64,000 nucleotides of DNA from Eggerthellaceae bacterium (GTDB lineage Bacteria > Actinomycetota > Coriobacteriia > Coriobacteriales > Eggerthellaceae): NCBI GenBank assembly GCA_015062605.1, contig SUUI01000007.1, positions 22,535-86,534 on the forward strand, written 5' to 3'. Made by a program: the position numbers and the translations under genes. Below are positions 1 to 8,279 of this stretch, piece by piece. Every line of letters begins with the position of its first letter. Position 1 is the first letter of the stretch. The notes beneath the pieces were generated by a model that had not been told where the DNA came from, made no database searches, and saw only the letters and a program-made list of their open reading frames with translations.

Positions 1-1020
1 GTTCGCATTGCCCTCGCCCGCCGCGACAGCGACGAAGCCGATGGCCTTATGTGCGCCTTGTTGTTCGGCAGCAAGCTTATCGTTGCGCTCCTCGCTCTGC
101 AGCTGCATGTTATGGATGAACACTTCGCTGATCTGGCCACGCTCCAAGAAATACGCGAGGACCTTGTCGGGCGTATTGGAATGGACATGGACCTTGAATT
201 TAGGATTAGAACCGACGCAGAGCTCGCAATCGCCCATGGTAGAAAGGAAATCGAGCGCCTCATCCTTGTCGAGCGTATCCGAATCGACGAGGAACTCATT
301 GCAGTAACGGTACTTCGAACCTGCCCAGTCGTTGATCTGCTCGATCTCGACCTTTGGCGCCTGCGTACGCGCGAAGCTCAGTTCGTCAGCAGCAAGACCC
401 TCCTGACCAGTCAGGCTCGCGACGATGCCCGAAAGAAGGATGGCAAGGCCGAAACCGCCTGCATCGACAACGTTGTTCTCCTTGAGAACCGGCAAAAGAT
501 CGGGCGTGCGCTGCACCGAGGCGAAAGCCTCATTCGCGACGTGCTCGAGCGCCTCATCTAAAGACATGCGCTTCTTCTTCGCGTAATGGCATGCTGCAGC
601 TGCATCGTGGAGCACCGTAAGGATCGTTCCTTCGACAGGCTTGCGAACCGCTTGGAACGCAACTTCCTCGGCACGAGACATGGCGGAATCGAAACAATCG
701 AGATCAAAGGTATCGAAGCCCTCGCTTCCCTCGCACAGGCCACGAAGGATCTGGGATGTGATGACGCCGGAATTGCCGCGAGCGCCCATGAGCGCGCCTG
801 AGGTGATGGCCTTGCGGGCATCCTTTGAGGTTGCGCCTATGGGAAGCTTCGCAAGATGCTCTACCACGCTCTCGAGCGTCAAGGACATGTTCGTTCCCGT
901 ATCGCCGTCTGGCACAGGGAAAACGTTGAGGCGATTAATCTCTTCCTTACGCTCGGAAAGCAACTTGCTTGCCGCCGCAACCGCGTTGATTACACTGTAT
1001 TTGTTATATGAGTCAGCCAT
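1..1020 (-). CDS. fakA: DAK2/DhaL-domain protein, FakA-like fatty acid kinase subunit (partial, C-terminus off the left edge)
   Basis: The minus-strand frame is open from an ATG at 1020 to the left edge, giving 340 residues of a protein that is usually about 550. Near residue 30 it has the DhaL phosphate-binding signature NVFPVPDGDTGTNM, followed by a GARGNSG motif, both typical of the DAK2 kinase domain. Characterised FakA proteins phosphorylate fatty acids bound by FakB (DegV) partners, using the N-terminal DhaL domain for ATP. The start is preceded by GAAAGAG. It follows an Asp23 gene in the same direction and both are divergent from rpmB, the yloV-yloU-rpmB arrangement known in Bacillus. 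Family assignment is firm; the fatty-acid substrate is by analogy. Confidence 0.9.
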   Translation of the reverse strand, partial: MADSYNKYSVINAVAAASKLLSERKEEINRLNVFPVPDGDTGTNMSLTLESVVEHLAKLPIGATSKDARKAITSGALMGARGNSGVITSQILRGLCEGSEGFDTFDLDCFDSAMSRAEEVAFQAVRKPVEGTILTVLHDAAAACHYAKKKRMSLDEALEHVANEAFASVQRTPDLLPVLKENNVVDAGGFGLAILLSGIVASLTGQEGLAADELSFARTQAPKVEIEQINDWAGSKYRYCNEFLVDSDTLDKDEALDFLSTMGDCELCVGSNPKFKVHVHSNTPDKVLAYFLERGQISEVFIHNMQLQSEERNDKLAAEQQGAHKAIGFVAVAAGEGNAN

Positions 1021-1051
1021 GAAAAAGCTCTTTCGCTGCTAGAACACTACA

Positions 1052-1071
1052 AAAGGCACGTTTTCGTGCTT
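1052..1071 (-). terminator. weak hairpin in the Asp23-FakA gap
   Basis: On the minus strand GCACG-AAAA-CGTGC is followed by CTTTTG. The stem is only five perfect pairs plus an imperfect A/T extension, so it could be a weak attenuator between the Asp23 and FakA genes or chance. Confidence 0.3.
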
Positions 1072-1108
1072 TACAACTTCTATATTCGGCATAACTGCCG
1101 TTTCTTCC

Positions 1109-1453
1109 TTAGCGTACCTTAACGCCCTGGACATGGATATCGATGCCATCGATCTCAACGCGCGTGTACTCACGCAACGCAAAGGTGACCGCATCGGTTA
1201 GGTTTTTGGAAACGACGCTTAGAGATGTGCCGTAGCCGATGATGACGTACATATCGATATGGACGCCCTTCTCGGTCGTCGTGATGACGACACCGCGGCG
1301 CAAACGCGAAGATGGGAGGATCTTCTGAACCGAGTCGGCGACGTTCGGCGCTGCCATGCCCACCACGCCGTAGCATTCCATAGCGGCGTTGCCTGCAATA
1401 TCAGCGAGGACATCGTTGGCGATGTGCAAATCGCCAGAAACATGCGTAGCCAT
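1109..1453 (-). CDS. Asp23/Gls24 family envelope stress response protein
   Basis: A 114-residue protein whose core (AAMECYGVVGMAAP, a central beta-rich segment, then a C-terminal GVKV) matches the Asp23/Gls24 (DUF322) family. Members are cytoplasmic, often membrane-associated proteins linked to cell-envelope homeostasis. I place the start at the second ATG of an ATG-CAT-ATG triplet because AAAGG sits six bases upstream. A longer frame extends to 1651 but its extra N-terminus is basic, unlike the family, and overlaps the promoter region. The gene reads into the FakA gene and is divergent from rpmB, a conserved arrangement. No catalytic residues are expected. Confidence 0.9.
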   Translation of the reverse strand: MATHVSGDLHIANDVLADIAGNAAMECYGVVGMAAPNVADSVQKILPSSRLRRGVVITTTEKGVHIDMYVIIGYGTSLSVVSKNLTDAVTFALREYTRVEIDGIDIHVQGVKVR

Positions 1454-1503
1454 ATGCATCCTTTCGTACTTAAGTGGTCTCCTTTGGGAAACCAGCGCGA
1501 ACA

Positions 1504-1531
1504 AGTATAGCGCATGTACAAAACCGTGTAA
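1504..1531 (-). promoter_or_regulatory. putative promoter of the Asp23-FakA operon
   Basis: On the minus strand TTACAC, 16 bases, then TATACT lies about 50 bases upstream of the Asp23 start. The -10 is good, the -35 moderate and the spacing slightly short. Confidence 0.5.
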
Positions 1532-1573
1532 GCGAGCCTGTGATGCTCTTTCGCGATATTGCATGAAAAATCC

Positions 1574-1603
1574 TTGTAAGCGGGATGGAAACTGTGCTAT
1601 AGT
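1574..1603 (+). promoter_or_regulatory. putative promoter of rpmB
   Basis: TTGTAA and TATAGT are separated by 18 bases, about 65 bases upstream of the rpmB start. Together with the Asp23 promoter this makes a divergent promoter region. Confidence 0.5.
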
Positions 1604-1668
1604 GTTCAGGCTTTTTTGTTCACAAGCGTATTGATCAAGATCGCAATACATAGTTGGAGTTGATAGAA

Positions 1669-1860
1669 ATGTCGAAGGTTTGCGAAGTTTGCGGTAAGGC
1701 TCCTGTTGCGGGTCGCAGCATCAGCCATTCTCATCGCGTCTCTAACCGCACGTTCCGCCCGAACGTTCAGAAGGTTACCATCAAGGATGCCAACGGCGTC
1801 GTCCGTAAGGCTAACATCTGCACGAAGTGCCTGAAGGCCGGCAAGGTCGTCCGCGCCTAG
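1669..1860 (+). CDS. rpmB: 50S ribosomal protein L28
   Basis: The 63-residue product is L28 of the large ribosomal subunit. It carries two cysteine pairs (CEVC near residue 4 and CTKC near residue 53), the zinc-binding form of this protein, and the conserved SHRVSNRTFRPN stretch. The start is the ATG with GGAG nine bases upstream; an upstream in-frame GTG-like start would add residues not present in the family. It is transcribed alone and ends in a palindromic terminator. Confidence 0.97.
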   Translation: MSKVCEVCGKAPVAGRSISHSHRVSNRTFRPNVQKVTIKDANGVVRKANICTKCLKAGKVVRA

Positions 1861-1891
1861 TTCACACTTCCATAAACAAGCACCAAACGAT

Positions 1892-1915
1892 AGGCTCGCA
1901 ATTGCGAGCCTTTGT
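1892..1915 (+). terminator. intrinsic terminator after rpmB
   Basis: A perfect 20-base palindrome with arms AGGCTCGCAA and TTGCGAGCCT lies 31 bases after the rpmB stop and runs into a T-rich TTTGTGCGTTT. The symmetric stem may also stop transcripts coming from the minus strand. Confidence 0.65.
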
Positions 1916-1973
1916 GCGTTTATGGCATGTTTTTAATCTGATGCCTTTTCAGCCTCGGGGTGTATGAACCCCT

Positions 1974-2708
1974 TTATCGCTCAATCGGAGGATCGATGAT
2001 GAGCAAACGCTTGCACGATGGGCAAACGCCTAACGGCTTGGAGGCTCTTAAGTCGATGAGGTGCGACTCATCGATCGATGAACGGCACACGGAGCATTTA
2101 TTGCCCTCGAGCACGCCAAGTGCGACACCAGCGCACTTCTTGGCCGTCTTCTCGTACAGCTTCGTCAATTCGTCAGGCAGCGTCGAAGCATATTGCGCGG
2201 CCGAAGCTTGCGCCGAGGCAACCTTTGCCTTCAGCTCCCCTCCTTCTGCTCGGAAGCTCTCAACAGCCGCATCCTCTTCCGCTTGAATCTGCGAGAGTAT
2301 AGTCTCGATTTGGGCTTCGACGGCTTTGATCTTCTCAAGCCGCGCATCAACCTGCTCGAGCTGAGCATCGAGGGCGGAGCGGCGCTTCTGGAGACCGTTG
2401 AGCTCTTTCGTGTGCGCTTCAACGCTTCTGAAATCTCCATGAACCGAATTGATAGTCGCCTGCACAGCAGACTGCTTATCAGCGAGCATGGCATCCTCGT
2501 CGGAGATCTTCGCGAATTCCCGCTCGGCCGATTTTCGCATCTCAGCGACGCTTTGCTGCTTCTCAAGAATCGAAGCGCGCTTCTTCCGTGCAGCGAGGAT
2601 TTGCGAGCGTTGCGGCAATTCATCGAGTTTCTTCTGCGCGGCAAGAGCGACCCGATCAGCCTTCGAAAGTGCAATCAGATTGATGAGATCTTCGCGAGAT
2701 GCGTACAT
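1974..2708 (-). CDS. coiled-coil protein with C-terminal C4 zinc ribbon (DUF164/CT398 type)
   Basis: A 244-residue protein. Residues 20-190 are rich in Lys/Glu/Ala/Gln with long heptad-like stretches, suggesting an extended helical hairpin. The end carries two CxxC pairs (205-208 and 229-232), a zinc ribbon. This architecture is the CT398/DUF164 family, found in most actinobacteria and of unsettled role; proposals include nucleic-acid binding or a scaffold. GGGGAG lies four bases before the ATG. It directly follows the NIF3 gene with a nine-base gap, an association often seen for the two families. No enzymatic motif is visible. Confidence 0.85.
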   Translation of the reverse strand: MYASREDLINLIALSKADRVALAAQKKLDELPQRSQILAARKKRASILEKQQSVAEMRKSAEREFAKISDEDAMLADKQSAVQATINSVHGDFRSVEAHTKELNGLQKRRSALDAQLEQVDARLEKIKAVEAQIETILSQIQAEEDAAVESFRAEGGELKAKVASAQASAAQYASTLPDELTKLYEKTAKKCAGVALGVLEGNKCSVCRSSIDESHLIDLRASKPLGVCPSCKRLLIIDPPIER

Positions 2709-2717
2709 AGAACTCCC

Positions 2718-3611
2718 CTAAATACGAATCGATTCCGGATTTGACCAGTTCGTGCTCTGATCGAGCAAGGTAATGCGCTTTTTGTCGACTCCGACATGCT
2801 CGATCGTAGCAGCAAGCGTCGCGATGAAAGGAAGCTCGCTGACATCGTGGCCAAGCTCGATGACACAGATACCCGCCTGTGAAAGCTCGAGGGCATGGTG
2901 ATAGCCGATTTCGCCGCAAATGAGGCAATCGATGCCTGAAGCCGCGCACTCTCCAACGATGCTGTTCACGCTACCATTGCATGTGCCAACCGTATGAAGC
3001 TTCTTCGTGAAATCGCCCCAGACCCGCGGCGGGCGCCCGAAGACAGACAGGCAACGTGCACCGAGTTGCCCGAGCGTCATGCCATCTTCGCGCTTCGAGA
3101 AAGCACAGAGCGTCCCGTAGCCTTTATTCTCATCATGGTCAAGAGCGTGAATCAACCCCGTAACCTCAAGGCTGAGCATCTTTGGGAGCATGTGGTTGCC
3201 CAGCACACTCGAATCAAGCGCAGTATGGAAACTCATGATGGCGATACCGTCTCGAATAGCTTGCCAGACCACAGGACCTGCATCGATTTGCCCCGACTCG
3301 GCAGGAGTGAACAAACTCGGAGGCTCGATGAATAATGGATGGTGGGTTACAAGGAGGTTCGCTTGGGCGTTCGCTGCAGCCCTAACGGCAGAAAGCGTCG
3401 GGTCTAAGGCAACAGCGACGCCTTCGAGGTGCTCTGAGCGATCGCCGACGACAAGACCAGTACGATCCCATTCCTCGGCATCCTCCGCGGGGAAATTGGC
3501 GAGCAGCGCTTGCTCGAGCGCGCCGATCGTGTCGATGATCTCCTTCTTTGGAACAATCGAGGTGTTGCTCCTTTTGGCTAACCCCTTGATTCGGTTTGTG
3601 AAGAACCCCAT
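2718..3611 (-). CDS. NIF3/DUF34 family dinuclear metal-centre protein
   Basis: A 297-residue NIF3-like protein. Metal ligands typical of the family are visible: THHP near residue 90, an Asp in HTALDSS and the C-terminal GHDVSE. NIF3/DUF34 proteins are nearly universal hexameric metal-binding proteins; GTP cyclohydrolase-like activity has been claimed but the general role is unsettled. The start is set by AGGAGG five bases upstream of ATG-GGG-TTC. The first 30 residues, basic and Ser/Thr-rich, precede the family domain. It sits in one minus-strand run with cysteine desulfurase upstream and the zinc-ribbon gene downstream. Confidence 0.88.
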   Translation of the reverse strand: MGFFTNRIKGLAKRSNTSIVPKKEIIDTIGALEQALLANFPAEDAEEWDRTGLVVGDRSEHLEGVAVALDPTLSAVRAAANAQANLLVTHHPLFIEPPSLFTPAESGQIDAGPVVWQAIRDGIAIMSFHTALDSSVLGNHMLPKMLSLEVTGLIHALDHDENKGYGTLCAFSKREDGMTLGQLGARCLSVFGRPPRVWGDFTKKLHTVGTCNGSVNSIVGECAASGIDCLICGEIGYHHALELSQAGICVIELGHDVSELPFIATLAATIEHVGVDKKRITLLDQSTNWSNPESIRI

Positions 3612-3654
3612 ATCAACCTCCTCTACACGAACCGTATCAGCCCATTTGCATGGC

Positions 3655-4878
3655 CTACGCGGAATGGATGCATGCATTTAGAGCGTCTGCAAACGCATCG
3701 AGTTCATCTATTGTTGTATACCTGCCGAACGAAATGCGCAATGCCCCAAGCGCAGCGTTTCGGGAAACGCCCATTGATAAAAGAACATGGCTCGGCTCGA
3801 GCGAATGGCTCGCGCATGCCGACCCCCCTGAAACCGCAAAGCCTTTCGCATCAAGCCGCAATATCAAGGTCTCGCTTTCGAAGCCATCGACCAGAAGGTG
3901 CACGATACCCGGCATGAACGATTCCCCTTCACGTCCTACCCCAACAGTCGCATTCACGCCTTCGATTTCGTCTATGCGAGCATACAGATGGTCGCGCAGG
4001 GCAGTAAGGCGTGCGTTTTCCGCGTCCAGCGAATCGCATGTGGCGCACACTGCGGCGGCGAAACCCACCACACCCGGAACATTCTGTGTACCGCTGCGGC
4101 GCGCAGATTCTTGACCCCCACCGAGCATCTGCGCGGAAATGGGAGTACGTGTTCGCACATAAAGAGCGCCAACACCTTTGGGACCGTACACTTTATGTGA
4201 AGAGAAACTCGCTGCATCGACATCGAGCTTTGTGACGTTGAACGGTATTTTCCCAAGCGCTTGCGTCGCGTCCGTATGGAACACGGCACCTGCCGCATGC
4301 GCATGCGCTGCGAGAGCGGCTATCCTTTGAATGCTGCCGATTTCCGCATTGGCAGTCTGAATGGAGACCAAAACAGTGTCTGATGTCAAAGCGTCCTGGA
4401 GCGCTTCCTCGGTGATGAAACCATGACGTGTAGGACGAAGGAACACCACATCGAAACCTTCACGAGAGAGACGCTTGGCAGGATTGAGAACAGCATCATG
4501 CTCGATTTCAGTAGAGATGATTCTCGGTGAGGACGGAGCACGCCCCTGCTTCTTTCTCTGCTCGACAGCTGCATGCGCCAATCCGAAAAGCGCAAGGTTA
4601 TCCGCCTCGGTTGCGCCGGATGTGAAGATGAGCTCATCGGGTTTTCTTGCCCCGATTGCACGTGAGATATCGCGACGCGCCTGTTCAAGTGCATTGAAAG
4701 CGTTCCTTCCAGGCGTATGCAAAGAATTAGCGTTCGCAGAAGACTGCATGTTTGCCGGACCAGCCGCAAAATACGGCGCCATGGCATTTGCGGCCTCTTC
4801 GCACAAAGGCGCAGTCGCCGCATAGTCGAGGTATGAATACTTCGCTTTCCCTGCAGCCATCGCGCTCGATGCCCCCAT
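3655..4878 (-). CDS. cysteine desulfurase (NifS/IscS-type, class V aminotransferase fold)
   Basis: A 407-residue PLP enzyme. It has an N-terminal YLDYAATAP motif, the PLP lysine in SSHK (Lys229) and the catalytic Cys355 in SGGSACASH. These enzymes mobilise sulfur from cysteine as a persulfide for Fe-S clusters or tRNA thiolation. No scaffold protein (IscU/SufU) or MnmA gene lies beside it, so the sulfur acceptor cannot be read from context. Its ATG overlaps the stop of rpe as TGATG, implying translational coupling. The N-terminus is Ala-rich and a start at the second Met (4860) is possible. Confidence 0.93.
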   Translation of the reverse strand: MGASSAMAAGKAKYSYLDYAATAPLCEEAANAMAPYFAAGPANMQSSANANSLHTPGRNAFNALEQARRDISRAIGARKPDELIFTSGATEADNLALFGLAHAAVEQRKKQGRAPSSPRIISTEIEHDAVLNPAKRLSREGFDVVFLRPTRHGFITEEALQDALTSDTVLVSIQTANAEIGSIQRIAALAAHAHAAGAVFHTDATQALGKIPFNVTKLDVDAASFSSHKVYGPKGVGALYVRTRTPISAQMLGGGQESARRSGTQNVPGVVGFAAAVCATCDSLDAENARLTALRDHLYARIDEIEGVNATVGVGREGESFMPGIVHLLVDGFESETLILRLDAKGFAVSGGSACASHSLEPSHVLLSMGVSRNAALGALRISFGRYTTIDELDAFADALNACIHSA

Positions 4879-5585
4879 CAGGCCTTGAGTTTTTCCAACG
4901 CCGACATACGGGCCTGTTCGGCAACGGCAGTGATCTCAGCGATTGCCGAAGCGGGATCTGAGGCCGCGCACACGGCATTGCCTGCTACGAGCACATCAGC
5001 CCCTCGGGCGCAAACGAGCGGTGCGGTCTTAACACCGATGCCGCCGTCAACCTCGATAAGCGGAGAGACACCCGCTTTGCGTGCTATAGCTACGACCTCG
5101 GCTACCTTGTCCTCGCTTCCTTCGATGTACGATTGCCCCGAGAATCCGGGCTCAACGCTCATGACAAGCACCATGTGCAAGCGTTCGATCACGTTCTCGA
5201 TAACGGATACGGGAGTTTTCGGCTTGATGGCGACCGAAGGATATGCACCCAAATCAGCAATCAGCGAGATTGCCTTATCAAGCTCGCCGTTATCTGAAAG
5301 CGCCTCAGCATGAACAGTCACGATATCAGCCCCAGCATCGATGAACCAAGGAATCTGACGTAAGGGGTTATCGATCATCAGGTGCACGTCAAGCGGCATT
5401 CCCGACGTTTTCTTGAGCTGTTTGACCAAGGGAACGCCCATTGTGAGATTCGGAACGAAATGGCCGTCCATGACGTCGACGTGAACATAGCGTGCCCCAC
5501 CGCATCGAAGCACATCGATATCATGTTGGAGATTCATGAAATCGGCCGATAGAATCGATGGTGCGATCGCAATGGGAGAAAACAC
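4878..5585 (-). CDS. rpe: ribulose-phosphate 3-epimerase
   Basis: A 235-residue TIM-barrel enzyme with the N-terminal APSILSADF motif, the metal-binding HVDVMDGHFVPN stretch, DVHLMI and a C-terminal EVDGGI. It interconverts ribulose 5-phosphate and xylulose 5-phosphate in the pentose phosphate pathway using one divalent metal ion. It is the first gene of a minus-strand run into cysteine desulfurase, NIF3 and the zinc-ribbon protein. The usual MSVEPGF loop is intact (MSVEPGFSGQ). Length is normal. Confidence 0.96.
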   Translation of the reverse strand: MFSPIAIAPSILSADFMNLQHDIDVLRCGGARYVHVDVMDGHFVPNLTMGVPLVKQLKKTSGMPLDVHLMIDNPLRQIPWFIDAGADIVTVHAEALSDNGELDKAISLIADLGAYPSVAIKPKTPVSVIENVIERLHMVLVMSVEPGFSGQSYIEGSEDKVAEVVAIARKAGVSPLIEVDGGIGVKTAPLVCARGADVLVAGNAVCAASDPASAIAEITAVAEQARMSALEKLKA

Positions 5586-5707
5586 GGCTTCCTCTTTTCG
5601 AGCTAGATGATAGTCACTTCGTATTGTAGTCTACTTCGCACTCCCCCAGACTCAAAAATGAAGTAAGATGGTCTTTGTTAGCAGAAGCTAAACATCGCGG
5701 AGGGAAC

Positions 5708-6202
5708 ATGGGACGTACGCTCACCTACTTCTCGTACAACAGCCGTGTTGGGCTCGTGACCATCGCAGCAAGCGACTCCGGAATCACGGCACTTGCGTTT
5801 GGCAATACGCCTATCGCTGATGCGAAATGCGCCCCATGCGCGCTTACCAACGAGGCCGCCACCCAAATCCAAGAGTATTTTGCAGGAAAACGCCGCACTT
5901 TCGATTTGCCACTCGATGTGCACGGAAGCGCGTTCTCCGAGATGGTATGGAGGGCTATCCGAGACATCCCCTACGGATCAACTATGACCGCTACGCAAAT
6001 CGCAAAGACGATTGGAAAACCCGAATCGGTGCGCGCCGTCGGAAGCGCGGTATCCTCGGTGCCAACGGAATTGCTCATACCCGTTCATCGCGTCGTCAAC
6101 GCTCAAGGACGCCCCCGTGGAACCGGCAAGCAAGCTCGACAGCATCAGCATCTCGTTTCGTTTGAGCGTGCAAGAGCCTCAAATGGTTCCGAAAAACAAT
6201 AG
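5708..6202 (+). CDS. methylated-DNA--cysteine methyltransferase homologue lacking the active-site Cys (alkyltransferase-like)
   Basis: A 164-residue Ogt/MGMT-family protein with the Arg-finger helix (SVRAVGSAV, Arg109) and the segment that normally reads PCHRV. Here it reads PVHRVV (residues 125-130, codons CCC GTT CAT CGC), so the methyl-accepting Cys is Val126. The Asn hinge of the usual NP motif is Ser. By family knowledge it cannot carry out suicide methyl transfer. Alkyltransferase-like (ATL) proteins lack the Cys, bind O6-alkylguanine and route it to nucleotide excision repair, but typically carry Trp or Ala there. The start has GGAGGGAAC immediately upstream. It is a lone plus-strand gene convergent with plsY. 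It may be ATL-like or a decaying enzyme. Confidence 0.85.
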   Translation: MGRTLTYFSYNSRVGLVTIAASDSGITALAFGNTPIADAKCAPCALTNEAATQIQEYFAGKRRTFDLPLDVHGSAFSEMVWRAIRDIPYGSTMTATQIAKTIGKPESVRAVGSAVSSVPTELLIPVHRVVNAQGRPRGTGKQARQHQHLVSFERARASNGSEKQ

Positions 6203-6222
6203 TATTCGATTGTCCGTATAGC

Positions 6223-6909
6223 TTATTGCTTGGTGATGCGGTCTTTCTTCGAACCCATCCGATTCTCCGTACCGCTTCTAAGCCTTTGGATGTTGCCCCT
6301 ATGCGCCCAAATAGCCGTCGCAGCAGCCACGAGACAACAAAGCAAGTTCACCCAGCTCGGTGATGAGCCGGCCGGTGTTTGGATAACATACATGAAAAGC
6401 GAGACGAACGGGCATAGGACCGCAGCGGAAATCGAGCCAGCCGAAATATAGCGGGTTGTAAGCGCAACGATGCCGAAAACAGCGATTTCAGCCAAACATC
6501 CCCAGATACCGAACACCATGAGCAGGCATCCTCCGGCAACAGCGATGCCCTTTCCACCCTTGAAATGAAGCCAAGGATTGAACACATGGCCCCACATGCA
6601 TGCGAGAAGAGAGATACCCAAAAGCATCGCTTCGATCTCCCATGAAGTTAGGCCCGCTCCACCCGCAACATACGAAGAAACGATTTTCGCAGCTAATCCG
6701 GACAAGACGCCTTTTACGAAGTCGAGAACGAAGACGACATAGCCGACCTTGCCGAGTACGCGAACCGCGTTCGTGGCGCCGATGTTGCCTGAACCATGCT
6801 CGCGCAAATCGACATGATAGAAGACGCGGGAAATCACAAGTCCCCACGAAATGGAACCCAAAAGATACGCCACGACGAAAACGATTATGCATGCAATAGG
6901 AAGCGACAT
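6223..6909 (-). CDS. plsY: glycerol-3-phosphate acyltransferase PlsY
   Basis: A 228-residue polytopic membrane protein matching PlsY, which moves an acyl group from acyl-phosphate to glycerol 3-phosphate at the start of phospholipid synthesis. The three PlsY signatures are visible: SISWG with HGSGNIGATN in the first part, KGGKG in the middle, and a later conserved segment. I chose the ATG at 6909 with GGAGG ten bases upstream; an in-frame TTG nine bases earlier sits too close to that ribosome site. It lies 48 bases after der, as in many Gram-positive bacteria. Confidence 0.95.
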   Translation of the reverse strand: MSLPIACIIVFVVAYLLGSISWGLVISRVFYHVDLREHGSGNIGATNAVRVLGKVGYVVFVLDFVKGVLSGLAAKIVSSYVAGGAGLTSWEIEAMLLGISLLACMWGHVFNPWLHFKGGKGIAVAGGCLLMVFGIWGCLAEIAVFGIVALTTRYISAGSISAAVLCPFVSLFMYVIQTPAGSSPSWVNLLCCLVAAATAIWAHRGNIQRLRSGTENRMGSKKDRITKQ

Positions 6910-6957
6910 AGCCTGCAATCCTCCCCTTACAACTCGCGAATGCGCCTCGCGCCCGCG

Positions 6958-8277
6958 TTAATCCTTCTTCTTAAATTTCATCGATATCGGAGTTCCTGTC
7001 AAATCGAAGCTCTTGCGAAGGCGGTTTTCGAGGAATCGGCGGTAATTGTCGGTTACGATGTCGGGGCGGTTGACGAAGAATGTGAAATGCGGCGGGCACG
7101 TCGATGTCTGTGTCACGTATTTCATGCGCAAAACGCGCTTGCCTTTAGTCACAGTGACACCGCTCTCCCTGACCTCGGTCAACCAAGCATTGAGCTTGCT
7201 TGTGGAGATCGTTCCAGAGAAATGCGCGTATGCCTCGTCGACCAGCTTCCAGATACGCTCGACGTTCTTGCCTGTCAGAGCCGAGATCGCCACCACAGGA
7301 GCATACCCGACGAACATGAGCCTATCATGTATGCGTTCGCGGATCTCTGCCTTCTTATCCGGACCCTCGATCAAATCCCACTTGTTGAGCACGATCACCA
7401 TCGCGCATCCGCGTTCTGCTGCGAAGCTGGCGACGCGTTGGTCTTGGTCGGTCAATCCGAGAGTGGAGTCGATGACGAGTATCGCGACATCTGCGCGGTC
7501 TATGGCGCGCATGGCGCGGACGAACCCGTAATACTCGACATCTTCGTCAATCTGGCTCTTACGGCGAAGACCAGCCGTATCGACGATGGTATAGCGCGTG
7601 CCGTTATGCTCGACGAGCGTATCGATGGCATCGCGTGTCGTTCCAGCCACGTCGCTTACGATGCTGCGATCGTTATCGGTCATCTTGTTCGTAAGCGAGG
7701 ATTTGCCAGCATTCGGACGACCGATGATGGCGATGTTAATGGAAGGTTCCTCGGGTTCGGGTTCCTGATCGAGCCCCAAACGGCGAAGATGCGCTACGAC
7801 CTCGTCGAGCAGGTCCCCTGTGCCGTTGCCATGCGTTGCCGAGACGGGCCATGGATCGCCGAGACCAAGCTGATAGAACTCCCACATCTCGTCCTCTCGA
7901 CCTGGCGTATCCATCTTGTTGACGACGAGCATGACAGGCTTTTCGCTCTTGCGAAGGATGCGGGCGACCTCCTCGTCATCGGCATTGATGCCAGCTTTAG
8001 CATCAACGAGGAAAATGATGACGTCGGCCTCTTTGGTTGCCTCGAATGCCTGATTGCGGATGGAGCCCTGGAAGGCGTCATCGTCGCCCATCTCGATTCC
8101 GCCCGTATCGATGAGCCTGAAGCTCACGCCATTCCAGTCGGCATCATGGTATGAGCGGTCGCGCGTCACGCCGCGCATTTCATGCACGATGGCCTCATCA
8201 GCCTGCGCGATACGGTTCACAAGCGTCGACTTGCCAACATTCGGACGCCCAACAACTGCAATAATCGGTAATGACAT
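6958..8277 (-). CDS. der: ribosome biogenesis GTPase Der (EngA)
   Basis: A 439-residue protein with two consecutive GTPase domains, each with its own P-loop (GRPNVGKS at 10-17 and GRPNAGKS at 186-193) and a DTGG or DTAG switch II, then a KH-like C-terminal domain. Der acts late in 50S subunit assembly. Its length and the double-domain layout are normal. It follows the DUF512 gene by two bases and precedes plsY, so the three are probably one transcript. Confidence 0.98.
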   Translation of the reverse strand: MSLPIIAVVGRPNVGKSTLVNRIAQADEAIVHEMRGVTRDRSYHDADWNGVSFRLIDTGGIEMGDDDAFQGSIRNQAFEATKEADVIIFLVDAKAGINADDEEVARILRKSEKPVMLVVNKMDTPGREDEMWEFYQLGLGDPWPVSATHGNGTGDLLDEVVAHLRRLGLDQEPEPEEPSINIAIIGRPNAGKSSLTNKMTDNDRSIVSDVAGTTRDAIDTLVEHNGTRYTIVDTAGLRRKSQIDEDVEYYGFVRAMRAIDRADVAILVIDSTLGLTDQDQRVASFAAERGCAMVIVLNKWDLIEGPDKKAEIRERIHDRLMFVGYAPVVAISALTGKNVERIWKLVDEAYAHFSGTISTSKLNAWLTEVRESGVTVTKGKRVLRMKYVTQTSTCPPHFTFFVNRPDIVTDNYRRFLENRLRKSFDLTGTPISMKFKKKD

Positions 8278-8279
8278 AT

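Noticed and set aside
6796..8154. 452-residue plus-strand open frame opposite der
   Set aside because: Shadow of der; low-complexity Asp/Ala/Arg composition.
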